Source: Faecalimicrobium dakarense (GTDB lineage: Bacteria; Bacillota; Clostridia; Peptostreptococcales; Peptostreptococcaceae). Taken from it: 40,201 nucleotides of DNA. The notes beneath the pieces are model-generated. The model did not search any database. It was not told where the DNA came from and saw only the letters and a list, made by a program, of their open reading frames with translations. This document shows, piece after piece, positions 18,143 through 25,039 of this stretch; the stretch's first letter is position 1; each line of letters opens with the position of its first letter. Location: contig NZ_HG529388.1 in the NCBI RefSeq assembly GCF_000499525.1, positions 1-40,201 of the forward strand, given 5' to 3'. Both the position numbers and the translations under genes were made by a program.

Positions 18143-19083
18143 TGTCTATATTATGGATGTTAAGTTCAGACAAAAAAGTTACAGCAAAACAAATATCTGA
18201 AAAACTAGAAATCAATATAAGAACTGTTTACCGTTATATTGATGCACTTTCTGCTAGTGGTGTTCCTATTATCTCAGACACAGGTCATAATGGTGGGTAT
18301 ACACTTCTGAACAATTTTATTGAAGCTCCTCTTTTTTTCAATATTGAAGAGCAAACAGCACTACTTCATGCAGCTAGTTTTGCGAAAGAAGCTGGATATT
18401 TTTTAGATGAAGCACTGGATAAGGCAACATCAAAGTTAAAAATGTATTCAAACCAAAAACAAGAAGAAATATTAGATCAATATTTAATAGGTTTTGAAGT
18501 AATAAAACCAATTGGAAAGAGATCCATAGAATCGGTACTTAAAACGTTGGAGTATGGGATAGTAAATGAGTTATCTGTAGAAATTAACTATCGTACAGCT
18601 CGTGAAGAAAAATCAAAATGTAGGATTATAGACCCATACGGAATAGTTCACTGGAATAATAATTGGTATGTAGTAGCATTTTGTCAAATGAGAAATGAGA
18701 TTCGTAGCTTTAGAGTAGAGAGGATTAGTAGCATCATAGGAACATCAAATACCTTTAATCGCCCAAAGGAATTCTCAGCAAGTGAATTTTTCATAAAAGG
18801 AATTGTGGCTGAAATAAAAGATGAGCAAGCTCTGATTCCATTAGTTATAGAAGGAAGTATAAATGCGTTAGACAATTTATGTCAACATTGGTTTTTAGGA
18901 TATTATTTAAAAGAAAGAACTCCGAATAAAGCAATATTTATCCTTCAAGAAGAAGTAATATGCAAGTACATACCCAATATACTTTTACCTTATGAAAAAT
19001 CTATAAAAGTAATTGATCCACAAAGTCTAAAGAATAAAATAGTTGAAACTTTATTAGAATTAATTGATTATTATCAAATTTAA
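18121..19083 (+). CDS. WYL-domain (YafY-type) transcriptional regulator
   Basis: 320 residues. It has an N-terminal HTH (MAKIDNMMSILWML..., VTAKQISEKLEINIRTVYRY, wing GHNGGYTL), then a WYL domain (LSVEINYRT, IIDPYGIVHWNNNWYVVAFC, RSFRVERISSI) and a WCX-like C-terminal domain. This is the standard YafY architecture of ligand-sensing regulators. The ATG overlaps the end of the truncated NACHT frame by 22 bp and has no recognisable ribosome site, so it is either translated by coupling or has lost its own leader in the rearrangement. A terminator follows, and then the DJ-1-like gene, a common partner of such regulators. Confidence 0.88.
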   Translation: MAKIDNMMSILWMLSSDKKVTAKQISEKLEINIRTVYRYIDALSASGVPIISDTGHNGGYTLLNNFIEAPLFFNIEEQTALLHAASFAKEAGYFLDEALDKATSKLKMYSNQKQEEILDQYLIGFEVIKPIGKRSIESVLKTLEYGIVNELSVEINYRTAREEKSKCRIIDPYGIVHWNNNWYVVAFCQMRNEIRSFRVERISSIIGTSNTFNRPKEFSASEFFIKGIVAEIKDEQALIPLVIEGSINALDNLCQHWFLGYYLKERTPNKAIFILQEEVICKYIPNILLPYEKSIKVIDPQSLKNKIVETLLELIDYYQI

Positions 19084-19122
19084 TAACTTAACTGACTAAA
19101 TTTGTCAGTTAAGTTATTTTAC
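19082..19122 (+). terminator. Terminator after the WYL regulator
   Basis: A perfect 15-bp stem, AATAACTTAACTGAC (19082-19096) with 19104-19118, and a short T tract. Confidence 0.7.
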
Positions 19123-19160
19123 AATTAGGTATATTAATTAATCACATAAGGAGCAAAAAA

Positions 19161-19790
19161 ATGAAAAATAGAAAAGTGTATATGTACATATTTGATACTA
19201 TGTCAGATTGGGAAGTAGGATATCTAACTGCTGAATTAAATACAGGAAGATATTTCAAAAAAGGATTAAAGCCACTAAAAGTAACTACAGTAGGAATTGA
19301 TAAAAATTCCATCACGACAATGGGTGGATTGAAAGTTTTGCCTGAGATTACGATAGATGAGTGTAATATTGAAAGTAATGATGTATTAATTTTACCAGGA
19401 GGAGACACTTGGACATCAACAGTTCATGAAATAGTATTAGAAAAAACTAAAGAAGCTTTGATACAAGGGGCTGTAGTTGCAGCTATTTGTGGAGCAACGT
19501 TAGGCCTAGCAAAAAAAGGTTTACTAGATTTTAGAAATCATACAAGTAATAATTTAGAGTTTCTTAAAATGATAATACCAAGTTACTCTGGAGAAAAATA
19601 TTATAAAATGGAAGCTGTAGTTAGTGATCAAAATTTAATTACAGCATCAGGAATTGCTCCGCTAGAATTTACATTTGAAGTATTAAAAGTTTTAGAGGTT
19701 TTTGAATCAGAATCATTAAATTCATGGTTAAATCTTTATAAAACTCATGATTCAAAATATTTTTTCAAACTAATGAATTGTAATATATAA
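19161..19790 (+). CDS. DJ-1/PfpI family protein
   Basis: 209-residue class I glutamine-amidotransferase-like protein. The nucleophile elbow VAAICGATLGLA puts the Cys near residue 110, and the strand VLILPGGDTW lies about 35 residues before it, as in the family. Members include glyoxalase III-type enzymes, chaperone-deglycases and proteins controlled by adjacent regulators. AAGGAG lies before the ATG. The upstream YafY-type regulator may control it. The specific reaction is unknown. Confidence 0.85.
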   Translation: MKNRKVYMYIFDTMSDWEVGYLTAELNTGRYFKKGLKPLKVTTVGIDKNSITTMGGLKVLPEITIDECNIESNDVLILPGGDTWTSTVHEIVLEKTKEALIQGAVVAAICGATLGLAKKGLLDFRNHTSNNLEFLKMIIPSYSGEKYYKMEAVVSDQNLITASGIAPLEFTFEVLKVLEVFESESLNSWLNLYKTHDSKYFFKLMNCNI

Positions 19791-19869
19791 TTTAATAGTT
19801 ATCATATTTTAAATCAGTTATGAATAAATTTAAGGTTTATTTTTTTTATCAATGTAGTATAATATAAAT

Positions 19870-20012
19870 ATAGATAAAACAAAAAGAAACTACAATCTAG
19901 TTGTGTAGAGCAGTGGTTTCTAGTATAGATTACTTTTTAGTGAACTTGAATTTTATTTTAAATTCAAATTCTAAACCACTTTTTCTACGGCCAATAGATA
20001 AGTGGTTTTTTA
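19870..20012 (+). ncRNA. Type I antitoxin RNA (predicted)
   Basis: A promoter-like TATAAT (19858-19863) with a weak TTTATT -35 would start an RNA near 19870 on the plus strand. It ends at a strong intrinsic terminator: AAACCACTT (19973-19981) with AAGTGGTTT (20000-20008), then T-rich sequence. The RNA is antisense to the 3' half of the toxin gene and to its 3' end. This convergent overlap is how the C. difficile type I modules are organised. It is predicted from position, promoter and terminator only. Confidence 0.6.
19885..19925 (-). terminator. Terminator of the toxin mRNA
   Basis: On the minus strand AGAAA...CTACA pairs with TGTAG-TTTCT, with one side bulged, and runs into TTTTTGTTTT. It lies just after the toxin stop codon. 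Confidence 0.5.
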
Positions 20013-20164
20013 TTTTATCATATATGTAATTAGTACTTAGACCAATACAGATAGAGCCAATAGCTCCTATAATAAAATTTATCATTAGTTCCATATAGAT
20101 GACACCTCCTTCCTACTTAATGTAGGAACTAGGACTATATGAAACCACCACTCATAGATTGTAG
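19890..20164. repeat. Inverted repeat flanking the toxin-antitoxin module
   Basis: Segment 19890-19928 (CTACAATCTA...GTGGTTTC...TATAG) recurs inverted at 20135-20164 with gaps. Thus the 5' untranslated region of the toxin mRNA is complementary to its own 3' end, and the antitoxin RNA begins with nearly the same sequence as the toxin mRNA leader. Confidence 0.7.
19930..20094 (-). CDS. Type I toxin, small Lys-rich membrane peptide
   Basis: 54 residues. One N-terminal hydrophobic helix (MELMINFIIGAIGSICIGLS) is followed by a basic C-terminus ending FEFKIKFKFTKK. The segment RRKSGLEFEFKIKFKF closely follows the KSG-x-E/L-F/L-x-K-I-K-F-K ending known from the type I toxins of Clostridioides difficile, which damage the membrane when not silenced by an antisense RNA. 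A very strong ribosome site (AAGGAGGTG) precedes the ATG. A TATAAT at 20183-20178 (minus) would start the mRNA near 20172. A 7-bp hairpin (20110-20128) sits against the ribosome site. It is encoded inside the ssrA island, where it probably stabilises the element. No CRISPR array is nearby, unlike many C. difficile copies. Confidence 0.8.
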   Translation of the reverse strand: MELMINFIIGAIGSICIGLSTNYIYDKIKNHLSIGRRKSGLEFEFKIKFKFTKK

Positions 20165-20273
20165 CTTCTTCTGTTGTATTATATCATAGAATAATAAATT
20201 CATGTGAATTTTTATTAACGGTTTATAATAAGGTGGGATATATAAGTTAATAGTGGATATTATTCCCGCGATC

Positions 20274-20300
20274 CGTCTCCACCATTGAAATCCACGAAAA
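20274..20300 (+). repeat. Direct repeat, right boundary of the island (att-like)
   Basis: Exact copy of 16736-16762, including the last 11 bases of ssrA. Immediately upstream the sequence no longer matches ssrA, so this is the fragment left at the distal end of the insertion. Confidence 0.9.
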
Positions 20301-20331
20301 TACATTAACAACTTTGTTAATGTATTTTTTT
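20300..20331 (+). terminator. Terminator beyond the right boundary, probably the original ssrA terminator
   Basis: TACATTAACA pairs with TGTTAATGTA around a short loop, followed by TTTTTTT. It begins exactly where the direct repeat ends. Confidence 0.8.
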
Positions 20332-20496
20332 GATAAAGTTAATGAAAATGATAAAAAGATAAGAGTAGTATTATATAAATATAGTTATAAATTAGCAGAG
20401 GATAATTCAAATATTTCAAATATAATAAACTTTGATGGGATTGAATATGAGAGATTTGAAGAAAAGATTATTGATAGGAATATTGAAATAAATTAA
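20314..20496 (+). CDS. Short ORF of unknown status, possibly a gene remnant
   Basis: An open frame of 60 codons starting with TTG inside the terminator hairpin, with no ribosome site. The sequence (DKVNENDKKIRVVLYKYSYK, then EYERFEEKIIDRN) has a protein-like charge pattern but matches no family I recognise. It may be the 3' fragment of a gene cut by the island. Otherwise 20301-20761 holds only the ssrA-type terminator, a second terminator at 20543-20576 and the leader of the next gene. Confidence 0.2.
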   Translation: MLMYFFDKVNENDKKIRVVLYKYSYKLAEDNSNISNIINFDGIEYERFEEKIIDRNIEIN

Positions 20497-20542
20497 GAAT
20501 ATTATAAATCTGAAAAAGACAAGCTATATAATTATTATATAT

Positions 20543-20576
20543 AAACACTCATGTTCATTGAATATGAGTGTTTTTA
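20543..20576 (+). terminator. Orphan terminator hairpin
   Basis: AAACACTCATGTTC with AATATGAGTGTTT, then T run. The stem is nearly identical to the terminator at 31525-31559. Confidence 0.6.
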
Positions 20577-20761
20577 ATATATCTAGAAAAATAGTAGAAA
20601 ATTATATAATATTTTGGTTTGTATCATTATATAAATACATCAATTTAGATAACTTTTATAAAATATAAAGAAAATTCAAAAAACTATTGAAATAAATATA
20701 AACAATAGCTACTATATAATAAAATTACTTTTAAATTAAATTTACAAGGGGGAATTTAATT

Positions 20762-22168
20762 ATGTCGAAAAAGAGAAAAATATATGTAGTAGCAGCATCA
20801 GCTATAATAGCAGCTCCAATTCTATTAGCAAGTCCAGCATCAGCAGCAGCTAATGCGAATGGAATATTATCAAAAATAGAAAGACAACTGAGTGTAAATC
20901 AAATATTAAAAGATATAGAGAGATTATCAATGGATGAAAGTGGTCAAAATAAAGATAATGCAAGAGTAACAGGATTTGAAGGAGAACATGAAGCTGCTAA
21001 GTATATACAAAGTGAGTTTAATAAACTGGGTATGAATGGAGAACTTAGCACAATAGAAGGAATAGATGGATTTATAGATGACGGAGCGACACTTACAGTA
21101 GGTGGAGAAAAGATAGAAGTAAAAACTATGACATTCTCTCAAGCTACTAATGGTCCGTTAGAAGGAGAACTTGTATATGCAGGGGTTGGAACTGAAGAAG
21201 AATGTAAAAAAGCTAATGTAGATGGTAAAATAGTGCTTATACAAAGAGGGGAAATCCCTTTTGCCCAAAAGGCTAAAAATGCTTATGCTAATGGAGCTAA
21301 AGGAGTTATAATATATAATAATACTTCTGGGATGCTAGGTGGAACTTTAGGGTCTTTAGAAGATAGTAAAGGTCCTACAGTTGGTATGAGTTTAGAAGAT
21401 GGTACTAAATTAGTAGAGAGAATACAAGATGTAGAAACTCTAAATATATCTATGGAAGTTAAGACTTTAGTAAAACCAGATAGCTACTCATACAATGTAA
21501 TAGGTGAAATACCTGCTCACAAAAACACAAAAAATCCTCAAACTATAGTACTAGGAGCACATTTTGATAGTGTAAGTTGTCCAGGTGCTAATGATAATGC
21601 TAGTGGTACAGCTACTATACTAGAAGTTGCTAGACTATTATCTAAACCAGAAGTTAAAAATAAATTACAATACAATGTAAGATTTGTTGCATTTGGTGCT
21701 GAGGAAATAGGCTTAATAGGATCAGATCAATATGTTGCTCAACTTGTTGAATCAGGAGAATCCAAAAATATTGTAGGTATGATAAACCTTGATATGGTAG
21801 GTGTAGGAGATCAGGTTGTAACATATAACTTAAATGATAAAGCAGACCATAAAATAACTGATATAGCAGAAGATAATATAAAAGAGTTAGGATATAAGTA
21901 TGGAGGACATTTCAATTCTGGATCAAGTGACCATGCTCCATTTGAGGCAGCAGGTATACCGGCTGTATTTATACAATTTGATAAAGATCCATATTATCAT
22001 ACAGATGAAGATACAATAGATAAAATAGATCCACAAAATATAAAAGAAACTGCTACTTTAGTATTAAATATGCTTATGGATATGAATGATACAAAGCAAG
22101 AAAAGCAAAAACATAAGCCATTAAAGGGTAAGATAGAATTTGAAAATCAACAAATGCCAAGAAAGTAA
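20762..22168 (+). CDS. Secreted M28 aminopeptidase with PA domain
   Basis: 468 residues. A signal peptide (MSKKRKIYVVAASAIIAAP..., cleavage likely after ASPASAA) is followed by a protease-associated (PA) domain around residues 120-220 (LEGELVYAGVG, ANVDGKIVLIQRG) and a zinc peptidase M28 domain. Metal and catalytic residues are visible: His-x-Asp in GAHFDSV, Asp in ANDNASGTA, Glu-Glu in FGAEEIGLIGS, Asp in INLDMVG and His in YYHTDEDT. Family members such as YwaD remove N-terminal residues from peptides outside the cell. The C-terminus is Lys-rich without an anchor motif. GGGGGAA lies before the ATG. Monocistronic, just outside the ssrA island. Confidence 0.95.
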   Translation: MSKKRKIYVVAASAIIAAPILLASPASAAANANGILSKIERQLSVNQILKDIERLSMDESGQNKDNARVTGFEGEHEAAKYIQSEFNKLGMNGELSTIEGIDGFIDDGATLTVGGEKIEVKTMTFSQATNGPLEGELVYAGVGTEEECKKANVDGKIVLIQRGEIPFAQKAKNAYANGAKGVIIYNNTSGMLGGTLGSLEDSKGPTVGMSLEDGTKLVERIQDVETLNISMEVKTLVKPDSYSYNVIGEIPAHKNTKNPQTIVLGAHFDSVSCPGANDNASGTATILEVARLLSKPEVKNKLQYNVRFVAFGAEEIGLIGSDQYVAQLVESGESKNIVGMINLDMVGVGDQVVTYNLNDKADHKITDIAEDNIKELGYKYGGHFNSGSSDHAPFEAAGIPAVFIQFDKDPYYHTDEDTIDKIDPQNIKETATLVLNMLMDMNDTKQEKQKHKPLKGKIEFENQQMPRK

Positions 22169-22192
22169 TTAAATTATATATAACTGAATTAT

Positions 22193-22246
22193 AATCCTAA
22201 CATTTTATCTTCCATTTTGGATTGATAAGATGCTAGGATTTTTTAT
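22193..22246. terminator. Bidirectional terminator after the aminopeptidase
   Basis: A 17-bp stem, 22193-22209 with 22224-22240 (ends AATCCTA / TAGGATT), and T6, between convergent genes. Confidence 0.8.
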
Positions 22247-22260
22247 TTTGAATAATAGTA

Positions 22261-22902
22261 TTACTTATGTCTACAAAACTTAAGCAACAAATAGATATAC
22301 AAAATATCAAAAAACTGAATTAAAAATATAACAAATAACTCAGTCGGATTTGATGAAACCATACCACTAAGACTCATAATACTTACAGACAAAGTTCCAA
22401 GCCATTTAAATATTGCTATAAATATAGATTGACCTTTTAAATTTCTTCTTTCTAAAAACATTAAAACAAATAATATAGACATTAATAGATTTTGAAAATA
22501 AGCAATAAAGCCTGCTGCTTGAAGAATATCACCATCAAATAAAATACTAAAATCTAATGGTGCTAAAATCATAAAAACAAAAGAAGATATTAAAGTAAAA
22601 ACAATCAATACAAAGAATGATATTTTACTTAAAGAATATTTCTTCTTAAAATCCTTATATCCGTATTTGAAAAATGTACAAGCTATTATCAAGTCAAGAA
22701 TAAACCATATAAAGCATACTATCTGATGAAATATATCACTCTTATAGATAAATGCAAATACGAACTCCCATGAGAGATTAAGGCACATTGCAAGAAATGG
22801 CATACCATAAGTCTTGTCTTTAACGCTTTTCTTAATTATTAATATGTAAGTTATAATCCAAAATAGTCCACTTAATCCTTGTAAGATTATATCAATACTC
22901 AA
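22261..22902 (-). CDS. Seven-helix membrane protein resembling membrane terpene cyclases
   Basis: 213 residues, almost entirely hydrophobic, with about seven helices. The motif CLNLSWEFVFAFIY near residue 40 and the acidic FFDILYIYLLLKF near the end match, in position, the Trp-Glu and late Asp conserved in the small integral-membrane terpene cyclases (PaxB/Pyr4/DmtA1 type), which cyclise epoxidised or plain prenyl chains. No prenyltransferase or epoxidase is close by, so the substrate is open and a different function is possible. The start is TTG at 22902, with AAAGGGGTG upstream; no ATG is suitably placed. It is convergent with the aminopeptidase and divergent from glpT. Confidence 0.5.
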   Translation of the reverse strand: MSIDIILQGLSGLFWIITYILIIKKSVKDKTYGMPFLAMCLNLSWEFVFAFIYKSDIFHQIVCFIWFILDLIIACTFFKYGYKDFKKKYSLSKISFFVLIVFTLISSFVFMILAPLDFSILFDGDILQAAGFIAYFQNLLMSILFVLMFLERRNLKGQSIFIAIFKWLGTLSVSIMSLSGMVSSNPTELFVIFLIQFFDILYIYLLLKFCRHK

Positions 22903-23162
22903 AAAAACACCCCTTTAGATATTTATGAAGTATGTACATATAATATAATAAAGATATTTTAGTAATAAATCATTAAACCTTCAAATGACATACAAAGTAA
23001 GTGAAGTTTTCAACAAACGTTTTTCAGGCCACGAATGTGGAGGAAGAATATTAAATATATAATTTAGAAAAAGTGTTGAAAAATAAAGTGTTATATGCTA
23101 CATTTTATGGTGTAGATAAAAAGGTTAGAAAAAATACAATATAATGTGCGTTAGAGAATATG

Positions 23163-23230
23163 AGCCAAGCACAAGCCTTAAAATATTAGTATATTAACAG
23201 TACTAATATAGGCTTAGCTTGGCTTTTTTT
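23163..23230 (+). terminator. Leader terminator of glpT (candidate antitermination site)
   Basis: A long hairpin in the 5' leader: AGCCAAGC (23163-23170) with GCTTGGCT (23217-23224), AAGCCT with AGGCTT, and TATTAGTA with TACTAATA, followed by T7. It ends 22 bp before the glpT start. A promoter-like TATAAT (23140-23145) lies upstream. Terminators in this position in glp genes of Firmicutes are overcome by the antiterminator GlpP with glycerol-3-phosphate; assignment to GlpP here is inference. Confidence 0.75.
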
Positions 23231-23251
23231 AGCGTGAAAGGGGGATTTTTA

Positions 23252-24580
23252 ATGTTAAAATTTTTAAAGCCAGCACCATATGTAAACAGGTTACCAGAGC
23301 AAGAGATAAATTCAACGTATAAAAAATATCGTATCCAGATGTTTATAAGTATTTATGTGGGATATCTTTTATACTATTTTGTAAGAAGCAATTTTGCTTT
23401 ATCGAAGGTCTATCTTATAGAACAAGGATTTACAAAAGTTGAGATAGGGTTTGTTGCATCAGCTTTGGGGTTATCATATGGTATTAGTAAATTTATAATG
23501 GGGAATATGTCAGATAGATCTAATCCAAGATATTTCTTAGCAATAGGTCTTATAATGTCTGGTATAGTAAATTTATTTTTACCAAATACAACTAATATTG
23601 CTTTTATGTTTATTTTAATGCTATTAAATGGATGGTTTCAAGGAATGGGATGGCCTCCATGTGGTAGGATAATGACTCACTGGTTCTCAGATAGTGAACG
23701 TGGTGTAAAAATGTCTGTTTGGAATACTGCGCATAATATAGGTGGTGGGTTTATAGCTACTGTTGTATTAATTGGAGTATCATTATTTGGAACATGGAAA
23801 GGTAGTTTTTATTTACCAGGAATAATAGCAATTGTAGGTGGATTAATATATATTATATTTGCAAGAGATACTCCACAATCTGTTGGGCTACCACCAATTG
23901 AAGAATTTAAAAATGATTATCCAGAGTATGAGGTTGAAGTTGAAGATGCTGAAGCAGAACTTAGTGCTAAGGAGATTCTATTTAAATATGTATTAAATAA
24001 TAAATTCTTATGGTGTATAGCTGTGGCAAACGTTTTTGTGTATTTGGTTAGATATGGTGTTATAAACTGGGTTCCTACATACCTACAAGAAGTTAGACAT
24101 TTTGATCCAAAAGATTCTTCTATAGCATTTGCATTATTTGAATATGCAGCTATACCTGGAACTATTTTAGTTGGATGGATTAGTGATCATATATTCCATG
24201 GTAGACGTGCTCCAATAGGAATAATATGTATGGTTGGAGTAACTATAGCAACAGCTGTATACTGGAAAAGCACAAGTCCATTTGCTATAAACTGTGCTCT
24301 GGCATCAATAGGAGCATTAATTTATGGGCCTGTTATGTTAATAGGGGTAAGTGCACTAGATCTTGTTCCTAAAAAAGCAGCAGGAACTGCGGCAGGATTT
24401 ACAGGATTATTTGGATATATGGGAGGACAGGTTTTAGCTGAGTTGGCAATGGGTATGGTAGTTGATAAATATAATTGGGATGGAGGATTTATAATGCTAA
24501 TAATATCTTCGATCTTAGCGATAGTATTTTTATCATTTACTTGGAATACTCATAATATAAAAGAAAAATCTAATGCTTAG
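23252..24580 (+). CDS. glpT: Glycerol-3-phosphate/phosphate antiporter GlpT
   Basis: Major facilitator of the organophosphate:phosphate antiporter family, about 442 residues, twelve helices. Signatures include YLLYYFVRSNFALSKVYLIEQG in helix 1, LSYGISKFIMGNMSDRSNPR after helix 2, NGWFQGMGWPPCGRIMTHWF and WNTAHNIGGG; the two Arg expected to bind phosphate are in the YFVRSNF and YLVRYG segments. I start it at the ATG at 23252 after AAGGGGGAT; an ORF reading further upstream crosses the leader terminator. Transcription is probably attenuated by that terminator. It converges on an operon of GlpA-like dehydrogenase genes that would oxidise the imported G3P. UhpT-like specificity is less likely given these neighbours. 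Confidence 0.92.
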   Translation: MLKFLKPAPYVNRLPEQEINSTYKKYRIQMFISIYVGYLLYYFVRSNFALSKVYLIEQGFTKVEIGFVASALGLSYGISKFIMGNMSDRSNPRYFLAIGLIMSGIVNLFLPNTTNIAFMFILMLLNGWFQGMGWPPCGRIMTHWFSDSERGVKMSVWNTAHNIGGGFIATVVLIGVSLFGTWKGSFYLPGIIAIVGGLIYIIFARDTPQSVGLPPIEEFKNDYPEYEVEVEDAEAELSAKEILFKYVLNNKFLWCIAVANVFVYLVRYGVINWVPTYLQEVRHFDPKDSSIAFALFEYAAIPGTILVGWISDHIFHGRRAPIGIICMVGVTIATAVYWKSTSPFAINCALASIGALIYGPVMLIGVSALDLVPKKAAGTAAGFTGLFGYMGGQVLAELAMGMVVDKYNWDGGFIMLIISSILAIVFLSFTWNTHNIKEKSNA

Positions 24581-24627
24581 CTAGATAGAATAACAAATTA
24601 AAAGTTAATAGAGAATATATATAATTA

Positions 24628-24660
24628 AAAGGGGGGTCGTAAAAACGTACCCCCCTTTGA
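24628..24660. terminator. Bidirectional terminator between glpT and the glpA operon
   Basis: AAAGGGGGGT with ACCCCCCTTT around CGTAAAAACGT, between convergent genes. It is one of the few G/C-rich stretches here. Confidence 0.85.
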
Positions 24661-24683
24661 TTATATTAATTTATATTATAACC

Positions 24684-25037
24684 TTATGCTATAGTTTTAC
24701 TACTTACAATATCAACACCTGTACCTAAAACATCTTTGATTATTATATCTCCTACATTAACAGGAGATATAACAGTTATACTATCTAAAGCTTCCATAAC
24801 ATCAAACATCATACCTTTAGGTACAGAACCATTAGTCTTAACTGGAAGTAAGTTTAAATAAGAACCTTCAAGTTTAACGGTAGAAGTTATAACTCTTTTT
24901 GGGCTAGTTATTTCTTCAATACCGTATTTTTCTCCTCTTTTACAAGTATTACCACTTACTTTATATACGTCATCTATCTTATCAATAACCATTCTACAAC
25001 CCATTGGACAAACTACACAAGTAACTTCAGTTTTCAT
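24684..25037 (-). CDS. DUF1667 cysteine-motif protein
   Basis: 117 residues with the N-terminal cysteine motif CVVCPMGC and a later NTCKRGEKYG, as in the DUF1667 family. This family is regularly encoded after FAD-dependent G3P-type dehydrogenases and is thought to carry an Fe-S or zinc site as an electron-transfer partner. AGGAGG lies before the ATG. It is the third gene of the operon, two bases after the preceding gene. The exact role is not established. Confidence 0.9.
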   Translation of the reverse strand: MKTEVTCVVCPMGCRMVIDKIDDVYKVSGNTCKRGEKYGIEEITSPKRVITSTVKLEGSYLNLLPVKTNGSVPKGMMFDVMEALDSITVISPVNVGDIIIKDVLGTGVDIVSSKTIA

Positions 25038-25039
25038 AA

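Larger units (their letters stand above)
16736..20300 (+). mobile_element. ssrA-integrated island without an integrase
   Basis: About 3.5 kb between two identical 27-bp repeats, the left one being the live ssrA end. Cargo is a broken nuclease-NACHT gene, a WYL regulator, a DJ-1/PfpI protein and a type I toxin-antitoxin module. No recombinase is encoded, so the element has lost it or is moved in trans. The ssrA-proximal terminator (16759-16795) differs from the one after the right repeat (20300-20331), as expected if the island supplied its own. Confidence 0.8.

Noticed and set aside
23000-23060. cre site upstream of glpT (CAACAAACGTTTTTCA)
   Set aside because: It is off the consensus by more than one position in spacing and far upstream of the probable promoter.
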